Origin: Methylobacterium soli
Lineage (GTDB): Bacteria > Pseudomonadota > Alphaproteobacteria > Rhizobiales > Beijerinckiaceae
Assembly: GCF_008806385.1 (NCBI RefSeq)
Contig: NZ_VZZK01000045.1
Location: forward strand, 1 to 38,369
Length of the DNA: 38,369 nt
Direction of reading: 5' to 3'
Shown: positions 31,801-38,369 of the stretch, piece after piece
Numbering within the stretch: position 1 is the stretch's first letter
Layout: the number at the start of each line of letters is the position of its first letter
Program-made: the position numbers and the translations under genes
The notes under the pieces: generated by a model
Seen by the model: the letters and a program-made list of their open reading frames with translations, nothing else
Told to the model about the DNA's origin: nothing
Databases searched by the model: none

Positions 31801-32060
31801 ATCCGGCATGGCCTGACGTCACCAAAAGCCCGACAAGCCGCACTTCGGGGCACGCCTCAGCGTGCTGCGGGCAGCGTCGGTCTCCCGTTCCCGACAGGCC
31901 GCTGGTACGGGGTCGACCAGCTGAGGCGAGGAGCAGCCTCCGTGAAGTGGACGAGGATACCTGTGAGGGATTGGCAAAATAACCAGACTTACTTATTCTG
32001 AACTCAATTCGATTGTGCCGGGGATGGTTCGCAGTGGGATATGACGTATCATCGTCGCCT

Positions 32061-33110
32061 ATGGCATTCGCGGGTATGCAGGCGAGGATCGCCGATCTGT
32101 TTCAGAGCAGCGCATCCCTGTGCTACGTGGTGCTTCCGGCGGCTTCGATCTTCTTGTTCGACACATGGATCCCATTGCATTTCGCCGTTGCTGTCTTGTA
32201 CATCGTCGTCGTTGTCCTTGCGACTCTCTGGTTCAAACGCGTCGGCATCCTCAGGACCGCGGCGCTTTGCGCGGCACTGACATGCCTGAGCTTCATCATC
32301 ACGCATGGCCCGAATCCGGACAGCAGCGCCGCGGCCCGCACGTTGATCAGCCTCGGCGCCATCGCAATCACCACGAAACTCGCATTGCTGAACATCGCAA
32401 CTCGTGAACGGCTGATCGCAGTCGGCAAAGAAAAGGATAATCTGGCTAGATTTTTCCCGCAATCCATCGTCGAACAAATCGCGACGAACGACGTCGCGCT
32501 ATCGACGACTCGCTATGACCCTGCTGCGGTTCTGTTCGTCGATATGATCGGATTTACGAAGTTCTGCAGTGCCATGCAGCCGCAAGACGTAATCGCCATG
32601 TTTCGGGAATTGCTTTGTACCTTGAGTGATAGTGTCTTCGAGCATCATGGCACCGTTGACAAGTTCACAGGCGACGGTTTGATCGCAGTGTTCGGCCTAC
32701 CTGTTTCGAACGATTTGAGCGCAACGAACGCCGTACGGTGTGCACTGACGATGCAGGCGAGGCTTCAGGCATGGAACGATGCACGTGCGGCATCGGGACA
32801 GGAGGCGGTCGCCGTTGCCATCGGCATCCATTATGGCGATGTCGTGCTCGGCGATGTCGGATGCGAGAGCCGGCTCGAACTGACGGTCCTCGGCGATACC
32901 GTGAACGTTGCGAGCCGCGTCGAGAACCATTGCCGTGAAGCGAAGGCCTCGATCCTGATCACGGACGCGGTGGTGAGGCGCATGCAAAGGGAGGGAAGCG
33001 AGGGGACGGTGTGTAGGTTCACCGACCGTGGTTTTCACACGATCCGCGGGCATTCGGAAGCCCTACGGCTATTTGCGTTCCCGAGAGATGCAGCACCAAG
33101 CACCAATTAA
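32061..33110 (+). CDS. Membrane-anchored class III adenylate/guanylate cyclase
   Basis: The roughly 349-residue protein has three to four hydrophobic segments (about 20-38, 40-57, 66-82, 93-111), followed by a linker helix and a class III cyclase domain (about 150-340). The two metal-binding aspartates are Asp161 (VLFVDMIGFTKF) and Asp205 (KFTGDGLIAVFG), with substrate-related Lys201. The transition-state residues Asn282 and Arg286 are in LGDTVNVASRVE, so it looks active. The membrane part may sense a signal. The product is probably cAMP; specificity cannot be fixed by eye. I chose ATG 32061; a frame from 32013 (a GTG/TTG-like start) is possible. It has no obvious operon partner. Confidence 0.92.
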   Translation: MAFAGMQARIADLFQSSASLCYVVLPAASIFLFDTWIPLHFAVAVLYIVVVVLATLWFKRVGILRTAALCAALTCLSFIITHGPNPDSSAAARTLISLGAIAITTKLALLNIATRERLIAVGKEKDNLARFFPQSIVEQIATNDVALSTTRYDPAAVLFVDMIGFTKFCSAMQPQDVIAMFRELLCTLSDSVFEHHGTVDKFTGDGLIAVFGLPVSNDLSATNAVRCALTMQARLQAWNDARAASGQEAVAVAIGIHYGDVVLGDVGCESRLELTVLGDTVNVASRVENHCREAKASILITDAVVRRMQREGSEGTVCRFTDRGFHTIRGHSEALRLFAFPRDAAPSTN

Positions 33111-33881
33111 CTTCAACACCGGAGTGGTGGACTCGGCATTTCCCGGCTGTCTTGTCGGCGATGCGACGTATCTGTGATGTCCGGAATCGGAACTATCGGG
33201 CGCTAGAGCAGCGGGCTGCATTCCTAAAGAGCTCGGGCGCCATGAGGCGTACGAAAGTCGTGGAAGAATGAACGCGCGGGATGGCGGGCGGTGCGCTATG
33301 GAGATTTTGGCTGGGCGTCGCCCCCAGTGAAGGAACGTTAGAGGGCAAACCTCGCCCTTTGGTTGCCTGGGTGATCCCGGGGTGCCGGGTCTCCAGGATC
33401 TGGCGAAGCGAGCCAAGGGCCGGCCCCTTCGTTTGAGAGGCTCATCTCGGCGTTCGGCACACGGGTTAGTTCCCTCTAGATTGGCCCGTCGTCTCAGGCC
33501 GGACTGGCGATGAAGTGCTGCAGTTGGTCGTGGCCCTGAAGCCCGAGGCGCTCCATCAGCTGTAGGCTCTTGCAATGACCCGGACCGAGCAATCCACGGA
33601 GTTTGACCCCGTTTCATAATGGGCTGAACACCTTAGCTGTTGGGTGAGCGGCGGGCATCGTGGGTGTTGGGGGAGTGTCTGACGCTCACCCAGGAACCCC
33701 GATGTGGACGCCCGCCGCCCGCGCCGAACTTGCGCGCTACAGCCTTACGCTGGAAGCAGGCCAAAGGAACCGACAGCCCATTGTGAAGGCGCTGATGCGT
33801 TGCGCCGAAGCTCCGTGTGCATCCTTGCTTCCGGTGACGAGCGCTCCATGACGCTCATTCTACGGCCGATGCGTGAGGCGC
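33111..33881. other. Region with transposase scars and no intact gene
   Basis: These 771 bases contain an IS701-type scar (33494-33600, listed separately). On the plus strand at 33702 is a short frame starting MWTPAARAELARYSL, which resembles the usual opening of some IS5-type transposases but loses similarity after about 15 residues. The remaining long frames are Arg/Pro-rich and not convincing. It appears to be a graveyard of small IS fragments. Confidence 0.45.
33494..33600 (-). pseudogene. IS701-type transposase fragment
   Basis: The minus strand reads RGLLGPGHCKSLQLMERLGL, then QGHDQLQHFIASPA, and a TGA at 33494-33496 stands where the family has Trp (ASPAWDD). The codons after it continue DDGPI before another stop. 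This is the N-terminal region of an IS701/ISXO-type DDE transposase that recognisably contains the 'KSLxPMxxRLGLxGHDQLQHF' stretch. Only about 35 codons are preserved. Confidence 0.7.
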
Positions 33882-34613
33882 TCAGTTCCAGAGCGAGAAC
33901 TCCGTGCCAAAATCCGTTGTCTTGAGGCGCGTGCAAGACCTCGGCTCTGAACGGCAATCAGCTCTGGCCCTGAGGGCCAATGTGCCATCGCGTCCCGTCT
34001 CAAGGCGAAGCTTTACGGGTAGATTGTCTACCTTCTCGTAAGCGAGGCTCACCTCAAAGCGCACGAAATCGTATCGAGTGCGATCCGCATAGACGATGAG
34101 ATCGCGTGAGACGGCCTCGCCCGGGTTGAGTTCGGACGCCTCGGCTTCACTTTCTGTTGCTCCAGCAAACAGTACGCCCTGGCGCAGGAGCACCGTCCCA
34201 GGCTCGGTGAGGGTATAGTTGCGCGCGGCAGCTACAGAGTTAGTATCGCCAAGATCGCTTGGTACGGCTGTGGTTTCGGACGGCTCGTCGCGGAACTGGG
34301 CTCGGATGCCGATCACATTGTAGGCAAGACCGAGAACACGCACGCCCGCCTGGCCCACGTTCTTACGAGTCACCGTAGAGCGGATTGCGATGTAGTTGTC
34401 CCGCTCGCCTGCCTTCACGAGGTTTGTCGCGACCGACACGGCCGGCGGCTCCAGGCTCGGCTTGATGCGGGCCTCGTAGATGAAGGTGTAGACGCCCCAA
34501 GCACCAGCGCCGAGGATTGCGAGGGTCTGCACGACAGTGTTGATGCGCTCCGCATCGAAACTCCGTGTGGTCCCGATGCTCGCTGATCTTTCCGCTCGCA
34601 TACCATGCTCCAC
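33882..34613 (-). CDS. Membrane-anchored hypothetical protein (243 aa)
   Basis: The 243-residue protein has a short cytoplasmic start, one transmembrane helix (about 25-46: TVVQTLAILGAGAWGVYTF) and a large, probably periplasmic domain. The latter is rich in beta strands (VSVATNLVKAGERDNYIAIR, ARNYTLTEPGTVLLRQG, YDFVRFEVSLAYEKVD). No known family is recognised. Composition and length support a real gene. It is alone on its strand here, and IS scars lie downstream. Alternative starts at ATG 34601 (MRAERS) are possible. Confidence 0.75.
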   Translation of the reverse strand: MEHGMRAERSASIGTTRSFDAERINTVVQTLAILGAGAWGVYTFIYEARIKPSLEPPAVSVATNLVKAGERDNYIAIRSTVTRKNVGQAGVRVLGLAYNVIGIRAQFRDEPSETTAVPSDLGDTNSVAAARNYTLTEPGTVLLRQGVLFAGATESEAEASELNPGEAVSRDLIVYADRTRYDFVRFEVSLAYEKVDNLPVKLRLETGRDGTLALRARADCRSEPRSCTRLKTTDFGTEFSLWN

Positions 34614-35034
34614 CGCCTACCCAGGCAGGGGAAGCTACGGATGCCGATACGGTTCCGGGTTCCATGAACGGCCTAACACGAGCCGGGTTGCTCTATAACA
34701 CCCAACCTATGAGCGTCTGCTCGTGGGGCAACACCGCTCCTCCGCAGGAACGCCACCGAAGATCAGCAGATGGCGCATCTGAGGCCTGTCATCCGGCCTG
34801 AGGCGATGTCCGCTTCGGGTATGCCGGCGATGGCCGGCGAATGGCCGAGATGGGCGCAAAGTGAAAAAATTCAGGGTCATCGGCGCCAGCAGTCAGTTCG
34901 GATGAAGACGACCCGAAACGGGTTCCGCCTACCTCCGATTTCTGCGGAAAAGTCATCCAGCTCTCTTCCGTGCGAGTTGCCAGGTGGCGTTTAACGCGTA
35001 GTGATCGAGGTCTCAGAAACAGTTAGGCCGTGAA
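34614..35034. other. Intergenic region before the MucR-like gene
   Basis: The 421 bases have only Ser/Pro/Arg-rich frames. A segment near 34850 (gagatgggcgcaaagtgaaaaaattcagg) is locally AT-rich. The promoter of the MucR-like gene, which in the family is autoregulated through AT-rich T-containing sites, is likely in the last 150 bases. I see no clear structure. Confidence 0.35.
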
Positions 35035-35619
35035 ATGTCTGAAGCCGAAGTCGCTACTCAAACAAACCACATCGAACTCGCCGTCGATATCGTTTCGGCG
35101 TACCTCTCGAACAACCACGTTGCCGCTGGCGACTTGCCGGCCCTGCTCATGAAAGTCCACGCGGCTGTGTCCGGCCTCGGTCAGTCAGTTACTTCCGTCG
35201 AGCCAGAGACGAAGGCCACACCCGCACAGATCCGCAAGTCAATCACACCGGACGCGCTGATCAGCTTCGAGGATGGCAAGCCCTACAAGACCCTGCGTCG
35301 ACATCTGACGATCCGCGGGCTGTCGCCGGAGGCTTACCGCGCCAAGCATGGCCTGCCAGCCGACTACCCGATGACCGCGGCTTCCTACTCGGAGCAGCGC
35401 TCCTCTCTCGCCAAGAGCCTTGGTCTCGGTCAGCAGCGTCGTAAGCCGATCACAAAGTCCAGCGGCGCATCTGAGAAGGTGACGGAGGCTGCCGTACCTG
35501 CTGAGGCCTCGAAGGCCCGCGGCGGCCGGAAGAAGGCGGCAGAGGCTCCGACGGAAGCCGAAGCACCGAAGAAGCGGGCCGGCAAGCGCAAGCCGGCAGA
35601 GCCGGCAATGGCCGAGTGA
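35035..35619 (+). CDS. MucR/Ros-type regulator lacking the zinc cysteines
   Basis: The 194-residue protein has the MucR layout. The N-terminal oligomerisation region (about 10-50) is IELAVDIVSAYLSNNHVAAG, with DLPALLMKVHAAV after it. The DNA-binding region (about 75-130) contains TPDALISFEDGKPYKTLRRH and SPEAYRAKHGLPADYP, with LAKSLGLG following. The two cysteines of the Ros zinc finger (normally LICLEDGKxFKSLKRH with an upstream Cys) are replaced by Ser and others (LISFEDG). Zinc-free MucR-like proteins that still bind DNA are known in Mesorhizobium. The C-terminal 60 residues are a long Lys/Ala/Pro tail (KKAAEAPTEAEAPKKRAGKR) resembling nucleoid-associated proteins. Confidence 0.88.
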   Translation: MSEAEVATQTNHIELAVDIVSAYLSNNHVAAGDLPALLMKVHAAVSGLGQSVTSVEPETKATPAQIRKSITPDALISFEDGKPYKTLRRHLTIRGLSPEAYRAKHGLPADYPMTAASYSEQRSSLAKSLGLGQQRRKPITKSSGASEKVTEAAVPAEASKARGGRKKAAEAPTEAEAPKKRAGKRKPAEPAMAE

Positions 35620-35646
35620 GGCTCAACCCGGCGCCCGTGTCTCTCA

Positions 35647-35724
35647 CGGCGCGCCGAGATCCTCGGGTTCGCGGCAGACGATCTCCAAGGTTCGCAGGAT
35701 GGCCTCCTCCGCCCCACGGTTGCT
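35647..35724 (-). pseudogene. C-terminal fragment of an interrupted small gene
   Basis: Directly left of the IS3-type element the minus strand encodes NRGAEEAILRTLEIVCREPE and DLGAP, then a stop: a natural-looking protein end with no beginning. The beginning may be the fragment on the other side of the element (37034-37184), but the reading frames do not join exactly. Confidence 0.45.
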
Positions 35725-35761
35725 TGAGACACCCCGTTAGCGGACGGTCTCCGCGTCAGGG

Positions 35762-36127
35762 GTGAGGACGATGACGACGAACACGGGAACGGTTGTAGAC
35801 GTGGTTGGTCCTGGCCGCGGCGGGCGCATGTCGCGGCAGCGCAAGCGGGATGCGGTGCTGCGGCTTTTGCGCGGCGAGGACCTGGAGAGCGTCTCGCGCA
35901 GCCTGGGCGTGACGGCCGCGACCCTCTCGGGCTGGCGCGACGCCTTCCTGACAGCGGGCGAGGCCAGCCTTGCCACCCGGCCTCTTGATGCGGACACGCT
36001 GGAGAGCGGGCGGCTGAAGGCCAAGCTCGGTGAGATGCTGATCGAGCGCGAGCTGCTGGAGGCCAAGATCGCGGTTCTGGAGGCGCGCGGCCCCGGCCCT
36101 TTGGCCCGCAGGAGGTCGCGGCCATGA
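35762..36127 (+). CDS. IS3-type transposase OrfA (helix-turn-helix)
   Basis: The frame of up to 121 residues carries the DNA-binding subunit of an IS3-family transposase. A helix-turn-helix region KRDAVLRLLRGEDLESVSRSL with GVTAATLSGWRDAFL follows a short N-terminal part. A leucine-zipper-like helix (LKAKLGEMLIERELLEAKIA) ends it. ATG 35771 is an alternative start. The stop overlaps the orfB start by 4 bases (ATGA), so orfB is translated by re-initiation or coupling. Both lie between the inverted repeats of the element. Confidence 0.88.
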   Translation: MRTMTTNTGTVVDVVGPGRGGRMSRQRKRDAVLRLLRGEDLESVSRSLGVTAATLSGWRDAFLTAGEASLATRPLDADTLESGRLKAKLGEMLIERELLEAKIAVLEARGPGPLARRRSRP

Positions 36128-37014
36128 GCCGGGCCGTCTCGCCTGCCCGTGGCAAAGCTTACGGACTGGCTCGCGTGTGCCGGATCTGGCGTATGTCGCG
36201 CGCCACCGTCCACCGGCATCTCGCCCCCGCCCAGTCCGAGCCGTCGCGGCGTCCCGGCCCGGTCGGGCCCATGCCGGATGCGGCGCTGCTCACGCAGATC
36301 CGCGCCACACTGGCCGGCAGCCCCTTCCACGGCGAAGGCCACCGCAAGATCTGGGCGCGGCTGCGCCACAAAGGCGTGCGCACCTCCAAGCGCCGCGTGC
36401 TGCGCCTGATGCGCACGCATGATCTGCTCGCCCCCGCGCGTGTCGGTGCGCCGCGCGGGCCGCGCAACCACGATGGCACCATCATCCCGGAGCGGGTCGA
36501 CACGATGTGGGGCACCGACCTGACCACCACCTGGACGGTTGAGGGGCAGGTTGCGGTGTTCGTGGCCATCGATCACTGCTCGGCCGAATGCGTGGGCATC
36601 CACGCGGCACGCCGGGCCACGCGCTTCGAGGCGCTGGAGCCGGTCCGCCAGGGTGTGCGGCAGCGCTTCGGCGGCTTTGCGGCCGCGATCGCCTCCGGCC
36701 TGAGTGTCCGGCATGACCACGGCAGCCAGTACATGTCGGACGACTTCCAGGCGGAGCTGGCGTTCTTGGGTATCGCGAGTTCGCCCGCCTTCGTGCGCGC
36801 ACCGGAAGGAAACGGCTGCGCCGAGCGCTTCATCCGCACGCTCAAGGAGAACCTGTTGTGGGTGGAACACTTCGACACGGTCGAGGATCTGCGCCGCGCG
36901 CTGCTGGCGTTCCGGGAGGTTTATAACGAGACGTGGCTGATCGAGCGGCACGGGTTCCGACCACCGGCGGCCATTCGCGCTGCCCAGCTTCCACCGGCGG
37001 TATTGGCCGCATAG
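36124..37014 (+). CDS. IS3-family transposase OrfB (DDE catalytic subunit)
   Basis: The 296-residue protein has the IS3-type HTH_21 region (LTQIRATLAGSPFHGEGHRK, then IWARLRHKGVRTSKRRVLRL) and the rve integrase core. The catalytic triad is Asp132 (WGTDLTTTW), Asp198 (VRHDHGSQYMSDDF) and Glu234 (GCAERFIRTLKENL), with 35 residues between the second Asp and the Glu. The frame is intact, so the element is potentially active. It acts with OrfA on the TGAGACACC ends. Confidence 0.92.
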   Translation: MSRAVSPARGKAYGLARVCRIWRMSRATVHRHLAPAQSEPSRRPGPVGPMPDAALLTQIRATLAGSPFHGEGHRKIWARLRHKGVRTSKRRVLRLMRTHDLLAPARVGAPRGPRNHDGTIIPERVDTMWGTDLTTTWTVEGQVAVFVAIDHCSAECVGIHAARRATRFEALEPVRQGVRQRFGGFAAAIASGLSVRHDHGSQYMSDDFQAELAFLGIASSPAFVRAPEGNGCAERFIRTLKENLLWVEHFDTVEDLRRALLAFREVYNETWLIERHGFRPPAAIRAAQLPPAVLAA

Positions 37015-37033
37015 GCTTCAGATCGGTGTCTCA

Positions 37034-37184
37034 CAATCTGCGGGCGGTACAGGCCGTGCCAATTGCGTCGGCATCGACCCTGCCCCTCCGGCGTCGGCGG
37101 AAGGATGGCCACAGCCTCCACATCGCGCGAGTCGGTCCCCGGTGGCACCAATGTCAGCACGGCGCCGGCCGAGATTGCATGCAA
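37034..37184 (-). pseudogene. N-terminal fragment of a small gene cut by the IS3 element
   Basis: The minus-strand frame from ATG 37184 reads MHAISAGAVLTLVPPGTDSR, then DVEAVAILPPTPEG and RRNWHGLYRPQI, after which it runs into the IS3 end. It begins 7 bases after the stop of the receiver gene, so it was probably the second gene of that operon. Function is unknown. Confidence 0.45.
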
Positions 37185-37191
37185 AAGCCTG

Positions 37192-37662
37192 TCAGGCAGC
37201 CAGAGCGTTCTTCGGTGCCCGCGAATGCGGGATCAGAAGGCTCTTGACCATCGTGAAGGGCCGCGGCCGATTGATCACCTCGTCAAGCCGTGACCACAGG
37301 GTCTTGGGCGAGAATGGCTTGGCGATGACTTCGTTGACACCGAGGCGCACGGCCCGCTCCACCCGGTCCTTTCGCGGCGTGCCCATCATCAGGATGATCG
37401 GGACGGTTGGGCAGGGCGAGGTGCTGAAGTCGCGCGCCAGTCGGATGAACTCCTCACCCGACAGGATCGCCAGGTCCCAATCCAGAACGACGAGATCGGG
37501 CTTGCTCTCGGCCAGCACACCGAGGGCCTCTGCCCCGTCGGGCGCCTCCATCACGCGCCGGATGCCAGTGCGCATCAGCATGTCACGCACGATGCGGCGG
37601 ATGTAGAGGCTCTCGTCGACCACGAGGGTGGAGAGGTCCGGGAAGCTCGGGGCACCGATCAT
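37192..37662 (-). CDS. Single-domain response regulator (receiver only)
   Basis: The 156-residue stand-alone receiver of the CheY type has acidic residues Asp16-Glu17 (TLVVDESLYIRR), phosphoacceptor Asp61 (LVVLDWDLAILSGEEF) and Lys115 (VIAKPFSPKTLW). The classical second Asp is Glu here, and the Thr/Ser switch position is within LMMGTP. No output domain follows; the last 25 residues are a short basic tail. It may pass phosphate on or act by protein contact. It is preceded by a possible operator (37697-37718), and its former downstream partner is broken by the IS3 element. Confidence 0.9.
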   Translation of the reverse strand: MIGAPSFPDLSTLVVDESLYIRRIVRDMLMRTGIRRVMEAPDGAEALGVLAESKPDLVVLDWDLAILSGEEFIRLARDFSTSPCPTVPIILMMGTPRKDRVERAVRLGVNEVIAKPFSPKTLWSRLDEVINRPRPFTMVKSLLIPHSRAPKNALAA

Positions 37663-38033
37663 CGGCGCGGAGGCAGGCAGCAGGTCATTTGAGCGCTAAC
37701 CCTACCAGAGATGGGTTAACCAGTGCCGTTCCGAGTAGCGCGCTGCACCGATTGACGTCTCTCACCGCCATCAAGATAGGGGAAACTTAACCCCTGGACC
37801 GCAACTCTCAGTTGCGAACGTGTCGCAGGAGACAACCTGAACGCGAACGAGTACCAGCCATGGCTGATCTTTGCCATTTTTAGATTGCTTGATCTCCGAT
37901 GCCCTCCGAGAAATGCAACACGACAGCGGCTGCATCTGGTTTTGACCAGAGAGGGAGGCTGGCCAGTCAACGCCCTGTTACCTTGCAATCCGAGAGGAGT
38001 ATCGCTCCGACACAGCGCCAAGTTTTGAGTGAC
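37663..38033. other. Intergenic region between divergent regulator genes
   Basis: These 371 bases separate the receiver gene (minus) from the LysR gene (plus), so both promoters are expected here. An inverted repeat TAACCC / GGGTTA is at 37697-37718. LysR-type T-N11-A sites are not obvious. No gene is recognised. Confidence 0.4.
37697..37718. promoter_or_regulatory. Inverted repeat upstream of the receiver gene
   Basis: The arms TAACCC (37697-37702) and GGGTTA (37713-37718) lie 35-56 bases upstream of the receiver start codon, in the promoter position. They may be an operator; no family assignment is possible. Confidence 0.3.
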
Positions 38034-38369
38034 ATGGCTTTGTTCGTGGAGGTCGCCAGGCGGAAGAGCTTTAGCCAAGCCGCCGCGGCATTGGGGATGC
38101 CGATCTCGTCCCTGTCACGCCGCATCACGCAATTCGAGGCGGCGGTGGGCCTGCGGCTCCTCGACCGGACCACCCGGAAGATCGCGCTTAGCGCCTATGG
38201 TGAGGCCTACTTCGCCCAGGCCACCCGCCTCGTGGAGGAGGCGCAGCGCAGCTTCGACGACCTAATCGCCCAGGCCAAGGGGCCGAGCGGCTTCCTGAAG
38301 GTGGCGGCGCCGAGCGACTTCTGGGTCCTCCAGCACCTGTCCGGCATCGTCTCGGAATTCTCGCAGCAG
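38034..38369 (+). CDS. LysR-family transcriptional regulator (partial, runs off the window)
   Basis: The first 112 residues are present. The LysR helix-turn-helix appears in MALFVEVARRKSFSQAAAAL, then GMPISSLSRRITQFEAAVGL and RLLDRTTRKIALSAYGEAYF, followed by the linker helix and the beginning of the effector domain (FLKVAAPSDFWVLQHLSG). The gene continues beyond the end of the window. I use ATG 38034; a TTG at 38025 would add LSD, as many family members have before MALF, and the frame is open farther upstream. It is divergent to the receiver gene. Confidence 0.93.
   Translation, partial: MALFVEVARRKSFSQAAAALGMPISSLSRRITQFEAAVGLRLLDRTTRKIALSAYGEAYFAQATRLVEEAQRSFDDLIAQAKGPSGFLKVAAPSDFWVLQHLSGIVSEFSQQ

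Larger units (their letters stand above)
35725..37033 (+). mobile_element. IS3-family insertion sequence, apparently complete
   Basis: This 1309-base element is bounded by the inverted repeat TGAGACACC (35725-35733) and GGTGTCTCA (37025-37033). It contains two overlapping transposase frames, orfA and orfB. No direct target duplication is visible at the edges, so it may be old or rearranged at one side. Confidence 0.8.

Noticed and set aside
35737..36951. A 404-codon minus-strand frame
   Set aside because: It is a shadow of the IS3 transposase genes.
1..38369. CRISPR arrays, tRNA or rRNA genes, prophage structural genes
   Set aside because: No regularly spaced repeats, no cloverleaf-like sequence and no phage structural proteins were noticed on reading both strands. 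The tyrosine recombinase at 4270 is better explained by its IS91 neighbour than by a prophage.

Overview
The window is GC-rich DNA whose coding repertoire points to an alphaproteobacterium of the order Hyphomicrobiales (Rhizobiales), most likely Methylobacterium/Methylorubrum or a close relative. The clues are a MucR/Ros-type regulator, a VirA/VirG-like two-component pair with a diheme peroxidase, a small SFPASDP-motif protein, a single-domain receiver, and IS91, IS21, IS3 and IS701-type elements. This assignment is inference from protein style; no rRNA or tRNA gene was seen. The stretch reads as accessory chromosome or megaplasmid: many single-gene metabolic units, many regulators, several broken genes and scattered transposon scars.

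Layout. 1-4.0 kb: an NmrA-like SDR, a small membrane protein, an ECF41-type sigma factor overlapped by a membrane protein, and an ArsR-SRPBCC operon with a palindrome over the ArsR start codon. 4.2-7.0 kb: a tyrosine recombinase plus the front part of an IS91-type transposase, joined abruptly to a truncated IS21 istA. 7.3-12.4 kb: a MocR-type regulator, an epimerase-like protein, an isochorismatase-like hydrolase and a chimeric protein (front of an FAD-linked oxidase fused to an OmpR/VirG-type DNA-binding domain). 12.4-19.5 kb: an MFS exporter, two HD-domain (cyanamide-hydratase-like) paralogues in opposite orientation, an alpha/beta hydrolase, a GlxA-type regulator, a frameshifted cupin and a quinone-oxidoreductase-like enzyme. 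19.9-21.2 kb: a small secreted protein and a decayed haloperoxidase-type hydrolase.

21.4-25.7 kb is the most coherent system: a VirG-like response regulator, a membrane-anchored or exported diheme cytochrome c peroxidase/MauG-type protein, and a VirA-like hybrid kinase with a degenerate receiver. All are on one strand, and the last two overlap by 4 bp. After it come a homocysteine S-methyltransferase-family protein, a PilZ-like protein, a UGT-type glycosyltransferase, a small ORF in an AT-rich patch and an SDR.

30.9-38.4 kb: a mosaic of an Lrp fragment, an SDR tail and an IS91 tail; a membrane adenylate/guanylate cyclase; an IS701 scar; a membrane-anchored hypothetical protein; a MucR-like regulator without the zinc cysteines; a complete IS3-type element; a single-domain receiver; and the start of a LysR regulator that runs off the window.

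Two observations stand out. First, the DNA-binding half of the chimeric protein (11.4-12.0 kb) shares 122 bp of perfect identity, in inverted orientation, with the VirG-like regulator (22.0 kb). This covers the recognition helix, so the chimera may bind the same sites without a receiver domain. Second, the IS91 pieces at 5.2 and 31.4 kb look like complementary front and back parts of one type of transposase, on the same strand and about 25 kb apart. Function statements are from reading the translations, not from database searches.
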